From assembly GCA_016290255.1 (NCBI GenBank), contig JAEETG010000134.1, positions 1 to 12,095 on the forward strand: a stretch of DNA of 12,095 nt. The letters run 5' to 3'. Below the pieces are notes generated by a model. It had not been told where the DNA came from, ran no database searches, and saw only the letters and a program-made list of their open reading frames with translations. Made by a program: the position numbers and the translations under genes. Source of the stretch: Clostridia bacterium. GTDB lineage: Bacteria; Bacillota; Clostridia; Christensenellales; UBA1242. Of the stretch, positions 1-6,271 are shown piece after piece (within the stretch, counting starts at the first letter, position 1; each line of letters starts with the position of its first letter).

Positions 1-987
1 ATCTAAAACGTAACTTCCGTCAATTTTTTCAACATAATGTTTTTTGAACATAATTTGTTCGTTTTGAAAACTGGAATATTCTAAGTTTAGTTCTTTTATT
101 GGGCAAAAAGCATCCAAAACACTTTCCACCTCAAAATTGCCTCTTGTTGTTATGTTGGCACTAACTTTGTTTTTGAGTTCAAGCATTCCCTTGTTGTTCA
201 TTTCTCCAACAACATTATAGTCATTTGAAACAGTATTTAAAAATGCAGTTGCAATTTGGTTTTCATCAACGCCAGGAATCAAACACTCTTGATGAAAATC
301 TGAAACATAACTTTGATTTTTTAGTTTCGGATTTTCATCGTTTGTGAGATAAACAACATTTGTGTAAATTTCTCCATCAATGCTCACAATATCTTTTTGA
401 CATACGCTTTCTTTTGCGTTCACAAAACTGTCGCAAGCAAGAATTTTGGAAATCGATGTTGGCAAATCTATTTCTGTGCCTATTTCAAAATTTTCAGTTT
501 GATAGTTTGTTATGCTTTGATATTTTATGTTGCACATTTTTTGATTTGCCTTATTGAGCCCCTCAACATATTTGACCTTTTGTTTTTCACAAGCAAAAAT
601 GTTTGTGAAAATCTCTTGAACATATGAAAGATTTTTGTCATTAACCATCATGTTTTGAACACCCAAAACTTTTGGCTCAACAAAAACTTTTAGCCCCTCA
701 ACAAAAAATTGACTACTTACTGTTTGAGAAAAATTTGTGCTACCTTTCAGTTCAACAATTTCACCGTTTTCAAGTTTTGCTAAAGCACTTGCATTCACAA
801 TGCCATCAATTTGCAAATTCCCATTATTTACAATAACTTTATCGATTTCAACCAAATTTTTTGTGTATAAAACCTTTTCAATTTTCTCTCCATTTGTGTT
901 TAACATAACAGAAACACCAAAGTTTTTTTCTCCAATTTTTTTGCTATAATTTACTTCTATTTCTTTAATTTGCGGTTCTAACGCCAT
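1..987 (-). CDS. SPOCS-domain (DUF3794) protein, N-terminal part, cut by the window edge
   Basis: The frame opens with ATG at 987 and stays open to base 1, giving 329 residues with the C-terminus missing. A strong ribosome binding site (GGAGGG, 994-1000) sets the start. Residues about 173-247 look like a SPOCS unit: DLPTSISKILACDSF, then a strand pair ending VVYLTNDE, then LIPGV. Residues about 274-303 (VSANITTRG, VLDAFCPIKEL) resemble the end of such a unit. Residues about 1-105 look like a more diverged copy (KVIVNNGNLQIDGIVNASAL). In the family, SPOCS domains occur in spore-coat and spore-envelope proteins of endospore formers, often with a C-terminal LysM domain, which would lie outside this window. 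No signal peptide or membrane segment is seen, which fits a mother-cell protein. The veg gene lies 72 bases upstream on the same strand. The family call is fairly secure; the precise role is inferred. Confidence 0.72.
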   Translation of the reverse strand, partial: MALEPQIKEIEVNYSKKIGEKNFGVSVMLNTNGEKIEKVLYTKNLVEIDKVIVNNGNLQIDGIVNASALAKLENGEIVELKGSTNFSQTVSSQFFVEGLKVFVEPKVLGVQNMMVNDKNLSYVQEIFTNIFACEKQKVKYVEGLNKANQKMCNIKYQSITNYQTENFEIGTEIDLPTSISKILACDSFVNAKESVCQKDIVSIDGEIYTNVVYLTNDENPKLKNQSYVSDFHQECLIPGVDENQIATAFLNTVSNDYNVVGEMNNKGMLELKNKVSANITTRGNFEVESVLDAFCPIKELNLEYSSFQNEQIMFKKHYVEKIDGSYVLD

Positions 988-1015
988 TTTGCACCCTCCA
1001 AAATATACTACATTA

Positions 1016-1044
1016 ATTATATTGTTAGTGCAAAAATAATATGA
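1016..1044 (-). promoter_or_regulatory. Candidate sigma-E-type (mother-cell) promoter of the SPOCS gene
   Basis: Reading the minus strand, TCATATT (1038-1044) fully fits the Bacillus sigma-E -35 consensus KMATATT. Fourteen bases later AATATAAT (1016-1023) matches 6 of 8 positions of the -10 consensus CATACAMT. A start about 8 bases on would leave the ribosome binding site at 994-1000 intact. A sigma-A alternative, TTGCAC (1028-1033) with TAGTAT (1005-1010), would start transcription inside that site and is less attractive. The region is very AT-rich, so a chance match is possible. Confidence 0.35.
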
Positions 1045-1059
1045 CTATATAATAAATTT

Positions 1060-1302
1060 TTAGCGCTTAACTGCAATTTTTACGTCACCGCACAAAATAT
1101 CACTATATGAATAAGACACTTTTTCATTTGCCAAGGCGTTGTCTAGTTTTACAACAAAAACAGAGTGATAAGCGTTTTCGATAACACCACTATATGTTTT
1201 TATTTTCTTCCTACCGTGGTTGATTTGCATTTCAACACCTTTGCCCTTTAAATTCAAAATCCTGTTTTTAACATCATCTAAACTTTGCAGTGCTTGTTTC
1301 AT
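1060..1302 (-). CDS. veg: Veg family protein
   Basis: Small cytosolic protein of 80 residues. It resembles Bacillus subtilis Veg along its length: an N-terminal SLDDVKNRILNLKGKGV, the basic GRKKIKTYSGVI (residues 30-41), SVFVVKLD (47-54) and the family's signature VSYSYSDIL (62-70). Veg is widespread in Bacillota; in B. subtilis it stimulates biofilm gene expression, and its biochemical activity is not established. I chose the ATG at 1302 because AGAGGTG (1306-1312) precedes it and the protein then begins as other Veg proteins do. The frame has an earlier ATG at 1359, but that lies inside the transketolase terminator hairpin and would add 19 residues unlike the family. The SPOCS gene follows 72 bases downstream. 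In Bacillota veg often sits near ispE and sporulation genes, which fits this neighbourhood. Confidence 0.88.
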   Translation of the reverse strand: MKQALQSLDDVKNRILNLKGKGVEMQINHGRKKIKTYSGVIENAYHSVFVVKLDNALANEKVSYSYSDILCGDVKIAVKR

Positions 1303-1305
1303 TTT

Positions 1306-1312
1306 CACCTCT
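1306..1312 (-). promoter_or_regulatory. Ribosome binding site that fixes the veg start
   Basis: AGAGGTG on the minus strand lies just upstream of the ATG at 1302. It favours this start over the ATG at 1359, which has no such site and lies in a terminator stem. Confidence 0.75.
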
Positions 1313-1320
1313 ATATTTTG

Positions 1321-1350
1321 ATTATGAACATTTAATTTTGTTTTAAACAA
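1321..1350 (-). promoter_or_regulatory. Possible veg promoter (weak)
   Basis: On the minus strand TTGTTT (1345-1350) is followed after 18 bases by CATAAT (1321-1326). Veg needs a promoter here because the transketolase terminator lies directly upstream. However, the TTGTTT overlaps that terminator's T-rich tail, so it may have nothing to do with a -35 element. Confidence 0.27.
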
Positions 1351-1380
1351 AAAAGACACTATTATTTTAGTGCCTTTTAT
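1345..1380 (-). terminator. Rho-independent terminator of transketolase
   Basis: The minus strand reads AAAAGGCACT, an 8-base loop, then AGTGTCTTTT (1351-1380). This is a 10-pair stem with one G-U pair, followed by TTGTTT. It begins 13 bases after the tkt stop codon. Confidence 0.8.
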
Positions 1381-1393
1381 TACAAAAATATAA

Positions 1394-3361
1394 CTATTTC
1401 ATTAGTTTTTTCACATTTTTAACAATTGTTTCTGCTGTTAGTCCAAAGAGTGATGCAACTTCTTTTCCATTTCCACTTTCACCAAATGAGTTGATGCCAA
1501 TAACAACTCCGCCACCTTGAGTGAACTTATACCAAGCCTCTTTAACTCCCGCATCAACACAAACTCTTCTTAAACATGTTTTTGGAAGAACTTTGTTTTG
1601 ATAAACTTTGTCTTGCCTTAAAAATTCTTCCTGACAAGGCATGCTGACAACCCTAACATCAACGCCACTTTCACTCAATTTTTGTTTTGCCTCCAAACAA
1701 AGTGAAACTTCACTTCCAGATGCAATCAAAATTGCATCAAGTTTTTTGTTTTCCTTGGAAACAATATAACCGCCCTTTTGAGCATCTTCAATGTTTTTGG
1801 AATTGATTAGTGGAAGTTTTTGCCTGCTCAAAATAAAGGCTGTTGGCTTTTGTGACTTGAGAGCCATAACAAAGGCTTCTTTTGTTTCGTTTGCATCTGC
1901 CGGCCTTATCACACACAAGTTTGGAATAATCCTTAAGCCCTCAACTTGTTCAATTGGCTGATGGCTTGGCCCATCTTCTCCAACATAGATGCTATCGTGA
2001 GACAAAATATACCAAACAGGCAAATCCATCAGTGCACTTTGCCTAATTCCATATTTCATATAATCTGAAAAAATCAAAAATGTTGATGCAAATGTTTGAA
2101 GCCCGCCATGAAGAGCAATTCCGTTAGATATAGCAGACATTGCGTGTTCTCTTATTCCATAAGGAATGTTTGAGGCACTTCTGTTTTTTGGTGAATAATC
2201 TCCACCTTCAGTTATATATGCCATTGTTGATTTTGCAACATCGGCTCCGCCCCCAAACAAGTTATTGTCTTTTGAGGCAATTTTGTTTAAAATGGCTCCG
2301 CCAGCATCTCTTGTTGCAATATCTTTATCAAAAGATATTTTTGAAATCCTTTCAATCATATCATCTTTGCCATTAAACAAAACTTTATAATCTTTTCTAT
2401 ATTTTTGTTTATACTCTTTTTCAAGTTTCAACCAATTGTTATATGCTTTCTCACTTGTTTTTTGCAGTTTTTTGCAATAATTTTGAACATCATCGTCTAT
2501 TTTAAATGGAACATCAGAAACACCCAAAGTTTTGCAGATTTCAGCGGTTTCTTCCTTTGTGAATGGTTTTCCGTGGCACTTTGCCTGACCTGCAAGTTTG
2601 CTTTTGTAACCAATCACTGTTTTGCAAATAATGAGTGTTGGTTTATCTTTGCTTTTCTTTGCCTCTCTTATTGCCTTTTCTATTTCTTTATGGTTTTCCC
2701 CGTCCAAAACAGTTAAAACATTCCAACCAGCACTTTCAAACCTTTGTTGAGTGTTTTCACAAGACACCAAATCTAAATTATCTGTCATTGTTATGTTGTT
2801 GCTGTCGTAAAGAGCAATAAGTTTGTTTAACTTAAACTTTCCAGCAATGTTCATTGCCTCATAACTAATTCCCTCCATGAGGTCGCCGTCACCACAAAGA
2901 ACAAATGTGTTGTGATCACAAAATGGCATGTTTTGTTTGTTAAACTTTGCTCTTATGTGACTTTCAGCAAGAGCCATTCCAACAGCTGTTGCAAAACCTT
3001 GCCCCAAAGCCCCAGTTGACGCATCAACACCATCAGTCACATCGTGTTCTGGATGACCTGGAGTTATGGAACCAAGTTTTCTAAAACTTTTTAGATCGTC
3101 AAGTTCAAGATGATAACCAAACATAAATAATGTTGAATATAACACACTGCTTCCGTGTCCGCAAGAAAGAACAATTCTGTCTCTATTAAACCATTGTGAG
3201 TCTTGTGGATTTATCTTTGCATTTTTGTAAACAGAAAAAAGCATTGGAGCAATTCCAAGAGCAATTCCTGGGTGCCCTGAGTTTGCTTCTGCAATTTCAT
3301 CAAGAGCCAGTTTCCTTATGGTGTTTATCACCTTTTCTTCAATATCATTTATTTTTTCCAT
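1394..3361 (-). CDS. tkt: Transketolase
   Basis: Cytosolic enzyme of the non-oxidative pentose phosphate pathway. It moves two-carbon units from ketoses to aldoses, using thiamine diphosphate and a divalent metal. The 655 residues are full length for the family. Visible hallmarks in order are the SGHPG histidine (H30), CGHGS (67-71), PGHPEH (101-106), and the cofactor motif GDGDLMEG (157-164) with its distal SNN (187-189). The second half carries GIREHAMSAISNGIALHGG, which contains the catalytic glutamate, then the transketolase C-terminal domain ending in SFGESGNGKEV. The usual TTGPLGQG appears here as ASTGALGQG (114-122), a mild variant. ATG at 3361 follows AAGGGGA (3367-3373). The gene appears monocistronic, with an extended -10 promoter upstream and its own terminator. 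The stop is TAG. Confidence 0.97.
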   Translation of the reverse strand: MEKINDIEEKVINTIRKLALDEIAEANSGHPGIALGIAPMLFSVYKNAKINPQDSQWFNRDRIVLSCGHGSSVLYSTLFMFGYHLELDDLKSFRKLGSITPGHPEHDVTDGVDASTGALGQGFATAVGMALAESHIRAKFNKQNMPFCDHNTFVLCGDGDLMEGISYEAMNIAGKFKLNKLIALYDSNNITMTDNLDLVSCENTQQRFESAGWNVLTVLDGENHKEIEKAIREAKKSKDKPTLIICKTVIGYKSKLAGQAKCHGKPFTKEETAEICKTLGVSDVPFKIDDDVQNYCKKLQKTSEKAYNNWLKLEKEYKQKYRKDYKVLFNGKDDMIERISKISFDKDIATRDAGGAILNKIASKDNNLFGGGADVAKSTMAYITEGGDYSPKNRSASNIPYGIREHAMSAISNGIALHGGLQTFASTFLIFSDYMKYGIRQSALMDLPVWYILSHDSIYVGEDGPSHQPIEQVEGLRIIPNLCVIRPADANETKEAFVMALKSQKPTAFILSRQKLPLINSKNIEDAQKGGYIVSKENKKLDAILIASGSEVSLCLEAKQKLSESGVDVRVVSMPCQEEFLRQDKVYQNKVLPKTCLRRVCVDAGVKEAWYKFTQGGGVVIGINSFGESGNGKEVASLFGLTAETIVKNVKKLMK

Positions 3362-3385
3362 ACTTTTCCCCTTTTCTTTACTCTA

Positions 3386-3394
3386 ATTATAACA
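3386..3394 (-). promoter_or_regulatory. Extended -10 promoter of tkt
   Basis: The minus strand reads TGTTATAAT, a perfect extended -10 (TG, one base, TATAAT), about 25 bases upstream of the tkt ATG. A start near 3379 gives a short leader holding the ribosome binding site. The region 17-18 bases upstream is only T-rich, with no clear -35, which is acceptable for the extended -10 class. Confidence 0.6.
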
Positions 3395-3419
3395 AATAAT
3401 AAAAAAAAATAAAAATAAA

Positions 3420-3442
3420 AAAGAAGATTATTTTTCTTCTTT
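3420..3442 (-). terminator. Weak hairpin terminator overlapping the stop of the kinase-like gene
   Basis: On the minus strand AAAGAAG (3436-3442) and CTTCTTT (3420-3426) flank a 9-base loop that contains the TAA stop at 3428-3430. A long T-rich run follows (about 3401-3419). The stem has few G-C pairs, so termination may be partial. Confidence 0.5.
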
Positions 3443-3958
3443 CTTACTTTTCTTAAAAAACTTGTTGATTGTTGACATAACCTTTTTCACCGCTTTCTTT
3501 TCCTTAAAAGTGCTGCAGTTAACAATCATATCAGAGTTGTCAACAAACATTTTGTCTTTCTCGGTGAACGCAACAGTTAACATCTTTTCATCTATAATAT
3601 CTTTTGATTCGTCTGCAATCTTAGACAAATATTTTGGTGATATTTGGAGGTAAACAATATAACTTGTTTTCTTTAATTTGTCAAAATTTCTGTTGCTAAA
3701 AAGAGTTGTGGGATTTATGCATACCAAAGTATTTTCAAAACTTGCAATTCTTTTCACAATTTTTGACTCTGTTTCTTTCATATATTTCTTGCCTTCTTTG
3801 TCGCCCAAAACAGACAAGATATGATTTGTGTCGCCAAGTTCAAAATCAATCATATCTTCAACATCAACAAAAAACATATCAAGCTTTTCACATAAAAGCT
3901 TTCCAATATGTTTACTAAAGTTGTTAAGCAAGCAAATAAATGTTATATTTGTTTTCAT
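3428..3958 (-). CDS. Shikimate-kinase-fold protein lacking the ATP-binding loop (probable pseudokinase)
   Basis: A 176-residue protein that follows the shikimate kinase layout closely but lacks its catalytic parts. Matching landmarks are LLCEKLDMFFVDVEDMI (21-37; family: LLAxxLGxxFxDxDxxI), GKKYMKETESKIVKRI (56-71), VYLQISPKYLSKI (102-114; family: VYLxxSPExLxxRI) and FVDNSDMIVN (138-147; family: YxExADxxVx). The Walker A loop expected at about residues 11-19 (GxxGxGKS/T) is replaced by LNNFSKHIG. The GGG shikimate-binding motif near 80 is INPTT, the substrate-binding arginine in FRxxE is a methionine (M60), and the arginine-rich lid is absent. Phosphate transfer by the standard mechanism therefore looks impossible, and a structural or regulatory role is inferred. 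The tail is strongly basic (KKFFKKSKKEEK region). ATG at 3958 has a good site (TGAGGTA) and a consensus promoter. It sits between the metallohydrolase gene and tkt; no aro genes are visible. Confidence 0.62.
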   Translation of the reverse strand: MKTNITFICLLNNFSKHIGKLLCEKLDMFFVDVEDMIDFELGDTNHILSVLGDKEGKKYMKETESKIVKRIASFENTLVCINPTTLFSNRNFDKLKKTSYIVYLQISPKYLSKIADESKDIIDEKMLTVAFTEKDKMFVDNSDMIVNCSTFKEKKAVKKVMSTINKFFKKSKKEEK

Positions 3959-3977
3959 TTTTACCTCACTTACACTA

Positions 3978-4006
3978 ATAATATCATTTTTTTGTTAATT
4001 TATCAA
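3978..4006 (-). promoter_or_regulatory. Sigma-A promoter of the kinase-like gene
   Basis: On the minus strand TTGATA (4001-4006), 17 bases, then TATTAT (3978-3983) preceded by TGA, which makes an extended -10. Transcription would start near 3971, just upstream of the ribosome binding site (3962-3968). Confidence 0.75.
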
Positions 4007-4019
4007 TAAAATTTGTGTA

Positions 4020-5252
4020 TTATTTTCGTTTGCTTGTTTTAATTTTCACACCAAAGATAAAGGCTCCGCTTGCAACAATAACTCCAGCACACACATACCA
4101 CCATTTGATTGTTTTCACAACAACCTCTGTTGTGGCTCCTATATACATATCATCACTATCAATAGCAAAAACCAAATTTCCGCTCTTTTGTGTTTGCAGA
4201 ATATTATCTTCACTAACGCCGCAAGAAATGATTCTGTCAATGATTTCCTGCTTTGGAAGGTTATATTTGTTTGTGTCTGTTCTGGTGCTAATAAGGGCAT
4301 ATTTTGGCTTTATTTTGTTTAGAAATGCAACACTTGAACTTGTGTTACTTCCGTGGTGAGCAACTTTTAAAACATCAACTTCAGGAAGATCACACGCATC
4401 CATAACATCTTTTTCCTCTTCCTTTGTTGTGTCGCCAGTAAGCATGATTGAGTGCCCCTTATATTCAAGTGTCATAAGTGCTGAAAATGAGTTGTTGTTA
4501 TTATAAGATTTTGTTGGATAACATGTGTGACGTGGGCCATAGAACCTTATTGTGTATGGCTTTAGTGCATCGCTAGACACAATGTCAGCAGTTGTTGGAG
4601 CAAGTGTGAACACAATTTCGCATCCAGGCTCTGAATACATTTTGTCTAAACATTTTGAAAACAATTTTGTGTCTATTGTGTAGAAAGTGTTTTCGTCAAA
4701 AGCTGTTTCACTGCCGTCCATAAGCCCAGCATCTTTTGCTCTTTGAATTTCCTTTTGAGTTTGAGCATCGTCATCTTTGTTATAAAAAACTGGAGGACGA
4801 TACACCTTATTTATTTGAAATGTGTCGAATATTAGTTCATAGTTATTGTAGTGATCGGCGTCTGGGTGAGTCATCACAACAAAGTCAAATGTTCCGTTTT
4901 CATTTCCATCAAAAACATACTGTTTGATATAGTTTACCGAATTTTGCTGATAAGTTGATTTTACTTTTGAGCTTATATACACCCCACCATCAACAAGGCC
5001 TTTTTTGCCGTCAGGCAGTTCCAAGGCAATGCAGTCTGCACAGCCAACATCAATCACATGAACAACGCAATCCTTTTCAATAAGGGTTGCAAAATCCCCA
5101 ATGTTTTCTGTTCGTTTTGAATTAATTTTGTTTTCAATTAGTCCGCTAAAAGGTAGGGTCACCAAAACAATAGCACATATAACTAAAAACAGTATTATCT
5201 TAATCTTCAGCGTTTTCTTCTTTTGTTCTTGCTTTTTTCCCAATTTGTGCAT
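4020..5252 (-). CDS. Membrane-anchored ComEC/Rec2-type metallo-beta-lactamase-fold protein
   Basis: A 410-residue protein resembling the stand-alone hydrolase domain of the competence protein ComEC. A lysine-rich start and a membrane helix (about 18-38) are followed by the fold: VIDVGCADCIALELPDG (66-82), LVDGG (86-90), the metal motif THPDADH (128-134), LTGD (271-274), AHHGS (298-302) and a C-terminal ALIST strand. In ComEC the first motif is usually DVGQGD; here it is DVGCAD. A second hydrophobic segment (about 384-402) ends in KTSKRK. With positive residues at both ends, the hydrolase domain is predicted outside the cell, tethered at both termini. ComEC itself has a large channel domain, absent here, so DNA import is not implied. 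Substrate unknown; phosphodiester cleavage is a family-based guess. The start overlaps the patatin gene by 53 bases, suggesting translational coupling. A TTG at 5243 is an alternative start. Confidence 0.85.
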   Translation of the reverse strand: MHKLGKKQEQKKKTLKIKIILFLVICAIVLVTLPFSGLIENKINSKRTENIGDFATLIEKDCVVHVIDVGCADCIALELPDGKKGLVDGGVYISSKVKSTYQQNSVNYIKQYVFDGNENGTFDFVVMTHPDADHYNNYELIFDTFQINKVYRPPVFYNKDDDAQTQKEIQRAKDAGLMDGSETAFDENTFYTIDTKLFSKCLDKMYSEPGCEIVFTLAPTTADIVSSDALKPYTIRFYGPRHTCYPTKSYNNNNSFSALMTLEYKGHSIMLTGDTTKEEEKDVMDACDLPEVDVLKVAHHGSNTSSSVAFLNKIKPKYALISTRTDTNKYNLPKQEIIDRIISCGVSEDNILQTQKSGNLVFAIDSDDMYIGATTEVVVKTIKWWYVCAGVIVASGAFIFGVKIKTSKRK

Positions 5253-6189
5253 ACTCCCATTTTTCTTTTCTCGACAAATTCTTTGTCATTTTTTCTAATT
5301 TATCGCTTTGTTTTCGGATTGCGAACAACTTTTTGCTTGCTCTTTTTATGTTTCTATCTGCCTCTTCTTTGTTTAGTGCCTCAAAAATATCTGGCAAAAC
5401 TTTTTTAGTGGCCTCATATCCACGCCTTATAAGTTCTTTTGTGTCAGATATTTTAAGCTGACTAAAGTCGTTCAAATCTATTTTTATGATATAGTCTGAG
5501 TGAATATATCCATTAACCGCATTTGATGTCATAAGTATTCTTAGTGAGGCTTTGAGTAAATCAACAATTTTTGTGCTGTCTGTTCCATAACCCCTGTTTG
5601 GATTTATGTCTAACGAAATAACAATGTCTGCCCCCATTTCTCTCAGTGCATCGGCTGGAATATTGTTGAGTAGTCCGCCGTCAACAAGCCTCTTATCCCC
5701 AAAATCCACAGGTTCAAAAACGCCTGGAACGGCACAAGAACCCGCAATTGCTTTCACAAGATTTCCACTTGTTATGTGCTCTTCTTTTCCTGTTTTCACA
5801 TCAACGGCCACAACACATAATGGCTTTTTTAAGTTTTCAAAGGTAACTCCAGAAAGCATCTCATCAACAATTTTTTCAAACTTTGTTGTTTTGCTTGGCA
5901 AAATGAAAAACTTAGAGTTGTGAAAATCTTTTTGTTTTATTGAAAGAGCCTTCTTTTCCATTTCGTCAATTGGAATTCCAGCCGCATACATTGCTGCAAT
6001 AAAAGAGCCAATTGAAGTTCCTGCAGTCATGTCAAACTCTATTCCCGCTTCTTCCAAGGCTCTCATAACTCCAATATACGCAAGGCCCCTCACTCCGCCC
6101 CCACTGAAAACAATACCCGTTTTTAGTGGCGGGGTTTCTTTCTTCTTTTTCTTCTTAAAAATATTTTGAAAAAAACTTTTTATACTCAT
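5200..6189 (-). CDS. Patatin-like phospholipase family protein (RssA/YchK type)
   Basis: A 329-residue serine hydrolase of the patatin family, whose members cleave acyl ester bonds of lipids with a Ser-Asp dyad. Visible are the oxyanion-hole motif GGGVRG (30-35), the nucleophile elbow GTSIG (57-61, Ser59), SCAVPGVFEPV (151-161) and the dyad motif DGG (170-172, Asp170), so the active site looks complete. The fold ends near 270; a charged helical tail (about 272-329) follows. There is no signal peptide. The first 17 residues, FFQNIF followed by six lysines, could form a basic amphipathic membrane-binding patch ahead of the domain start at residue 24. No Shine-Dalgarno sequence precedes the ATG at 6189, and the best promoter places the transcript start at that ATG. 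The gene overlaps the metallohydrolase gene downstream, forming a two-gene unit. The natural lipid substrate cannot be read from sequence. Confidence 0.9.
   Translation of the reverse strand: MSIKSFFQNIFKKKKKKETPPLKTGIVFSGGGVRGLAYIGVMRALEEAGIEFDMTAGTSIGSFIAAMYAAGIPIDEMEKKALSIKQKDFHNSKFFILPSKTTKFEKIVDEMLSGVTFENLKKPLCVVAVDVKTGKEEHITSGNLVKAIAGSCAVPGVFEPVDFGDKRLVDGGLLNNIPADALREMGADIVISLDINPNRGYGTDSTKIVDLLKASLRILMTSNAVNGYIHSDYIIKIDLNDFSQLKISDTKELIRRGYEATKKVLPDIFEALNKEEADRNIKRASKKLFAIRKQSDKLEKMTKNLSRKEKWEYAQIGKKARTKEENAED
5254..5258 (-). promoter_or_regulatory. Ribosome binding site leaving the metallohydrolase start ambiguous
   Basis: GGGAG on the minus strand lies one base before the ATG at 5252, which is too close, but 10 bases before an in-frame TTG at 5243. 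Initiation at TTG would remove three residues. The site lies inside the end of the patatin gene. Confidence 0.45.
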
Positions 6190-6195
6190 AACTAA

Positions 6196-6223
6196 ATGAT
6201 ATCACAATTCGAAAAAAAAACAA
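6196..6223 (-). promoter_or_regulatory. Promoter of the patatin-metallohydrolase unit, possibly giving a leaderless mRNA
   Basis: On the minus strand TTGTTT (6218-6223), 16 bases, then TATCAT (6196-6201) preceded by TGA. The expected start is about 6189-6190, the A of the ATG codon or the base before it. This fits the absence of any ribosome binding site. Confidence 0.5.
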
Positions 6224-6226
6224 AAT

Positions 6227-6256
6227 AAAAAAGAAACAATTTTTTGTTTCTTTTTT
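6227..6256 (-). terminator. Terminator of the coiled-coil protein gene
   Basis: A perfect 13-pair inverted repeat, AAAAAAGAAACAA (minus strand 6244-6256) and its complement (6227-6239), with a 4-base loop and a terminal run of T. It begins 16 bases after the stop codon at 6272 and precedes the patatin promoter. The symmetry could let it act in both directions. Confidence 0.85.
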
Positions 6257-6271
6257 ATGGAATACTTAAAG

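Noticed and set aside
1303..1359. N-terminal extension of Veg starting at the ATG at 1359
   Set aside because: The ATG lies in the tkt terminator stem, has no ribosome binding site and adds 19 residues absent from the Veg family. The start at 1302 fits on all counts.
2140..2820. Several plus-strand open frames opposite the transketolase gene
   Set aside because: They have low-complexity Leu/Phe/Cys-rich products with no motifs, and they lie antisense to a gene with clear family motifs.
3399..3420. Long A-rich run (plus strand) as a phase-variation tract
   Set aside because: It lies between genes, next to a terminator and upstream of a promoter. It is better explained as the T-rich terminator tail on the minus strand.
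4015..4359. Plus-strand frame of 114 residues opposite the metallohydrolase
   Set aside because: It is a shadow of a real gene, with no ribosome binding site and no recognisable features. The same holds for plus-strand frames at 5606-5923, 9995-10342 and 11059-11364.
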